A DNA stretch of 64,000 nucleotides, taken from assembly GCF_900166595.1 (NCBI RefSeq), contig NZ_LT745763.1, positions 591,315 through 655,314 on the forward strand, read 5' to 3'. A program made the translations under genes and the position numbers. How positions within the stretch are numbered: the first letter of the stretch is position 1; each line of letters starts with the position of its first letter. Origin of the DNA: Virgibacillus dokdonensis (GTDB lineage: Bacteria > Bacillota > Bacilli > Bacillales > Amphibacillaceae). Below are positions 63,659-64,000 of this stretch, in pieces. Below the pieces are notes generated by a model. That model was not told where the DNA came from. It did no database searches and saw nothing but the letters and a program-made list of their open reading frames with translations.

Positions 63659-64000
63659 AATTTGCTGTCATCGCCTTTCCTGGTTCAAACTGCGATCGAG
63701 ATATGTACAGGGCAGTAGCAAACGTTTTAGGAGCAGATGCTGATCTATTATGGTATGAAACTGCTAATCTAGATAACTATGATGCCATTCTTCTTCCTGG
63801 CGGCTTTTCTTATGGAGACTACTTGCGTACAGGCGCAATTGCAGCAACGTCAAATGTGATGCAACAAGTAAAAAAACACGCCGCAAAAGGTAGGCCTGTA
63901 CTAGGTGTTTGTAATGGTTTTCAAATTTTAACGGAGTCGGCTTTACTTCCTGGGGCGTTATTGCGCAATAAAAATCTTTCGTTTATGTGTCATCAAGAAG
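63655..64000 (+). CDS. purQ: FGAM synthase subunit PurQ (partial, window edge)
   Basis: The first 115 residues of the glutamine amidotransferase subunit. [40 protein letters not shown] and the nucleophile Cys in [13 protein letters not shown] are visible. GTG 63655 overlaps the purS stop (GTGA). GGAGG lies upstream. Runs off the right edge before the catalytic His-Glu pair. Confidence 0.96.
   Translation, partial: MKFAVIAFPGSNCDRDMYRAVANVLGADADLLWYETANLDNYDAILLPGGFSYGDYLRTGAIAATSNVMQQVKKHAAKGRPVLGVCNGFQILTESALLPGALLRNKNLSFMCHQE

Noticed and set aside
1..64000. CRISPR array, tRNA or rRNA genes
   Set aside because: No regularly spaced repeats, no cas genes, no tRNA cloverleaf or rRNA motif was seen by eye.

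Overview
The window looks like chromosome of a low-GC Bacillaceae species of the Virgibacillus/Oceanobacillus/Lentibacillus type. Reasons: AT-rich DNA, strong AGGAGG-type ribosome sites with frequent TTG/GTG starts, PurR boxes plus guanine riboswitches, and the gene order pbuG - yebE - purE-K-B-C-S-Q known from Bacillus. In Bacillus this block lies directly downstream of guaA. Here it is separated from guaA (outside the window, to the left) by about 50 kb of accessory DNA.

Layout. 1-2121: right end of a first integrative element: an IS4-type insertion sequence, a DUF3173 protein and a tyrosine integrase, closed by a copy of what looks like the guaA 3' end. 2122-43545: a second, nearly complete Tn916/ICEBs1-family integrative conjugative element (ICE). 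It has a left control/anti-restriction block (HTH regulator, extra peptide deformylase, C5 DNA methylase, frameshifted DUF5986 gene, XRE-ImmA regulator). A conjugation module follows (two DUF961 proteins, TcpA/FtsK broken by an IS150-type element, oriT, MobT relaxase, TcpD-like, ArdA, TcpE, VirB4, TcpH, CwlT, TcpC). Next is a long cargo region (21.5-40.6 kb) of drug exporters, ABC exporters, acetyltransferases, TetR/ArsR-like regulators, an unusual fused two-component protein and several decayed genes. It ends with the usual Tn916-type tail: sigma-like Orf7, Orf8, a structured intergenic element, DUF3173 and integrase. A second guaA-like 3' end follows, so the two elements appear to sit in tandem at guaA.

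43.6-49.7 kb: a metal-homeostasis segment (His-rich P-type ATPase, ArsR regulator, Zur-controlled AdcA-type zinc-binding lipoprotein) and an intact IS4-family element with a 9-bp target duplication. 49.7-64 kb: chromosomal backbone: PurR box and guanine riboswitch, pbuG, a globin-fold chemoreceptor with a zinc-binding CZB tail, an MFS transporter, msrA, a MOSC protein, a small heat-shock protein, yebE, then a second PurR box and guanine riboswitch heading the pur operon, which runs off the right edge inside purQ.

How it works together: the ICE genes would excise (integrase with DUF3173), nick at oriT (MobT), couple and export DNA (TcpA, VirB4, TcpC/D/E/H, CwlT) and protect it in the recipient (ArdA, methylase). 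The cargo brings efflux and stress functions. The backbone genes handle purine uptake and synthesis under shared repression. No tRNA, rRNA or CRISPR array was seen.
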